Below, piece after piece: positions 62,498 through 64,000 of a DNA stretch of 64,000 nucleotides; positions within the stretch are counted from its first letter, which is position 1; the number at the start of each line of letters is the position of its first letter. Source of the DNA: Halpernia frigidisoli (GTDB taxonomy: Bacteria > Bacteroidota > Bacteroidia > Flavobacteriales > Weeksellaceae); assembly GCF_900113805.1 (NCBI RefSeq), contig NZ_FOQT01000001.1:186001-250000 (forward strand), in the 5' to 3' direction. Position numbers and translations under genes: made by a program. The notes under the pieces were generated by a model, which was not told the DNA's origin, did not search any database, and saw nothing but the letters and a program-made list of their open reading frames with translations.

Positions 62498-63802
62498 TTA
62501 TGGGCATCCTTTACTACAAACAAAATTTTTATTGGTTGCAATTCGTTCTTTATTTAATTTCGCAAAGAAGATTTTAGTGTCTTTTAATTTCGGGTTTTCA
62601 TAAATCTCGTCTGGTGTGTATATTTTGTGAAAATAGTGGGGCTTTACACCGTTATATTCTAAATAAGATTTATCCACATGATTTTTCAATTCAAATGAAA
62701 CTACTTTATTCTGTTTCAAAAAAGTTTGTTTCAAAATTCGGTTATTTCCTTCGATCAAACTATTTGAAAAAAGCACGTCTTTTAATGCAACTTTTTTGTG
62801 AATGCCTACCTTACAGTCAATAATAAATTCATGAATTGTAATATTGTTGTTTTCACTTCCGCCATCTACAATCAAATCTAATTTTTGCGTGTCAATTTTT
62901 AAATCTTTTTTCTGTAAAAATTGCTCATCAATCGCACGTTTTAAACTCTTTAATCTTATCGCTCCAGAAAGTTTTTCACTCACATCCCAATCCAAAACCT
63001 TTCTCGAGAAATTGTCCATCAAAGTGTAAATGAACATCATTTTATTGTCCGTGGTTTTGTATCTCGTAACATCCATGTGCCAAATTTCATTCGGCTTTTC
63101 TGCTCTTATAGAAATTCGCTTTCGCTTTTGGTAAAATTTCTTACGCTTCAATCCGAACCCCAAAAGTTTTGCATAATGATACCAACTTTGTCTGGACATA
63201 GAAATTTTGCCGTCTTTCACGCCTTTTCCCCAAACAGAGCCGCTGCTCCAATGAAGATACTTTTTATCCGCCAATAACAATTTCATTATATGGATTTCCT
63301 TTTGGCTAATTTGTCGGCTAACTCTTTTGTAACACATCCAAATCAGAGATTCCTTACATTCATATTTCTTCATTTTTTGCCATTGCCCAAATTGATTTGA
63401 TGAGATTTTTAAAAATTTTAAAACCACACTTTTGTTTTCCGAAATCTCTATAAATTTTGCAATAAAAGGGGTTAAAATTCTATAATTGGTTTTAATGAAA
63501 TTTTGAAATTTTTTCTCACCAAAGAGATTTATAATGCTCAAGTACAGCCTGCCAAATGAAAGAAATAGTTGTCTGCTTTTTTGCAACCGCATATCTGCAA
63601 TTATTTTCAGGTCTTCTAATGTGCATTGAGCCACTTCTTCAAATTCCGTCCCGGAATAATGAGCAGTATCTTTATTTTTCCAATAAACCGAAGTACTTCT
63701 GGGTATTTTTTCTAAATACGTTTCTGGGAAAATCTGCTTTTCAATCCCCAAGGAAAAGCAAAGTTTGATGTTGGTGTGGTAGGAAGTATAGGTCTGTGGC
63801 AT
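62498..63802 (-). CDS. DDE-type transposase/integrase-core protein
   Basis: From ATG 63802 the protein has 434 residues; the longer frame from 63871 adds unlikely sequence. A helical N-terminal DNA-binding part is followed by an rve-type catalytic core with Asp in IWHMDVTRYK, Asp in LIVDGGSENNN and Glu in NSLIEGNNRILKQ, so the DDE triad is intact. A C-terminal HxVDKSYLEYNGVKPHYF segment is typical. It is a single-reading-frame element rather than the two-frame IS3 layout. I could not identify terminal inverted repeats or target duplications. It may be a functional or recently decayed insertion sequence. Confidence 0.85.
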   Translation of the reverse strand: MPQTYTSYHTNIKLCFSLGIEKQIFPETYLEKIPRSTSVYWKNKDTAHYSGTEFEEVAQCTLEDLKIIADMRLQKSRQLFLSFGRLYLSIINLFGEKKFQNFIKTNYRILTPFIAKFIEISENKSVVLKFLKISSNQFGQWQKMKKYECKESLIWMCYKRVSRQISQKEIHIMKLLLADKKYLHWSSGSVWGKGVKDGKISMSRQSWYHYAKLLGFGLKRKKFYQKRKRISIRAEKPNEIWHMDVTRYKTTDNKMMFIYTLMDNFSRKVLDWDVSEKLSGAIRLKSLKRAIDEQFLQKKDLKIDTQKLDLIVDGGSENNNITIHEFIIDCKVGIHKKVALKDVLFSNSLIEGNNRILKQTFLKQNKVVSFELKNHVDKSYLEYNGVKPHYFHKIYTPDEIYENPKLKDTKIFFAKLNKERIATNKNFVCSKGCP

Positions 63803-64000
63803 ATAATTTCTGTTTGATTGTACAGTAATATTATGATTAAATTTTAAAACCTTGCTTGTAAATAATTTCAATAATTTTTATCAAAAATTATTAGTTTTTA
63901 ATTTTAATGCAAATATTACTATTATGATTTTTTTTAATTATTCGTAAAAGCATAAAATCTAGTTTCAAGGATATATCGCTAAATAAATACTATTTAGAAG

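Noticed and set aside
1-64000. CRISPR arrays, rRNA genes, prophage or conjugative modules
   Set aside because: No regularly spaced direct repeats, no rRNA-like sequence and no phage or transfer genes were seen; the only mobile gene is the transposase at 62498.

Overview
This window looks like a chromosomal segment of a Flavobacteriia bacterium, most likely Weeksellaceae (Chryseobacterium, Kaistella or Epilithonimonas relatives). The reasons are high A+T, promoters of the Bacteroidota form TTG-N18/22-TAnnTTTG, very few Shine-Dalgarno sequences, several TTG starts, and families typical of the phylum (DUF5686, DUF4403, DUF1599, DoxX/MauE fusions). Names come from reading translated sequence; no database search was run.

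Layout. 1-334: 5' part of a ferritin-like DUF892 gene. 655-8723: a glycan/glycolipid cluster with a glycosyltransferase, UDP-galactopyranose mutase, GH1-like protein, cytidylyltransferase, DUF421 protein, atypical acyl-CoA dehydrogenase, PIG-L deacetylase, NodS-like methyltransferase and a convergent GT2. 8941-26553: a mostly minus-strand housekeeping block with tRNA-Cys, RDD, DUF4403, folB, nadA, tpiA, DoxX, DUF1599, folP (plus strand), DUF5686, alaS and an ABC-2 transporter. 26712-42758: a mostly plus-strand block with a divergent AAA protein, prfB, an EEP phosphatase, DedA, YeiH (minus), an ECF sigma factor, lipA, dienelactone hydrolase, DUF819, two POT peptide transporters, thioredoxin and recG. 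42759-46472: a SigK/RskA-like sigma/anti-sigma pair, divergent from a secreted MsrB and two tandem fasciclin proteins. 46537-51015: GNAT, rimO, RlpA and an alpha/beta hydrolase. 51152-62018: a molybdenum-cofactor operon (moaA, moaCB, moaE, moeB-rhodanese, moaD, moeA, mocA-like, xdhC-like) divergent from a three-subunit periplasmic molybdo-flavo aldehyde oxidoreductase of PaoABC type. 62498-63802: a DDE transposase.

How genes work together. The molybdenum genes form a self-contained module: cofactor synthesis, cytidylylation and insertion lie back to back with the Tat-exported enzyme that would use the cofactor. The SigK/RskA-like pair beside fasciclin genes and a secreted methionine sulfoxide reductase looks like an envelope stress module; both fasciclin genes carry the same upstream motif with identical spacing. 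The 5' cluster combines sugar-modifying steps resembling Nod-factor decoration and probably makes an unknown amino-sugar glycolipid or polysaccharide.

The most unusual non-coding signal is a five-copy family of intergenic inverted-repeat elements (12540, 18424, 24639, 29004 and 33517). Each lies just 3' of a gene, between co-directional genes, and always in the same orientation relative to transcription.
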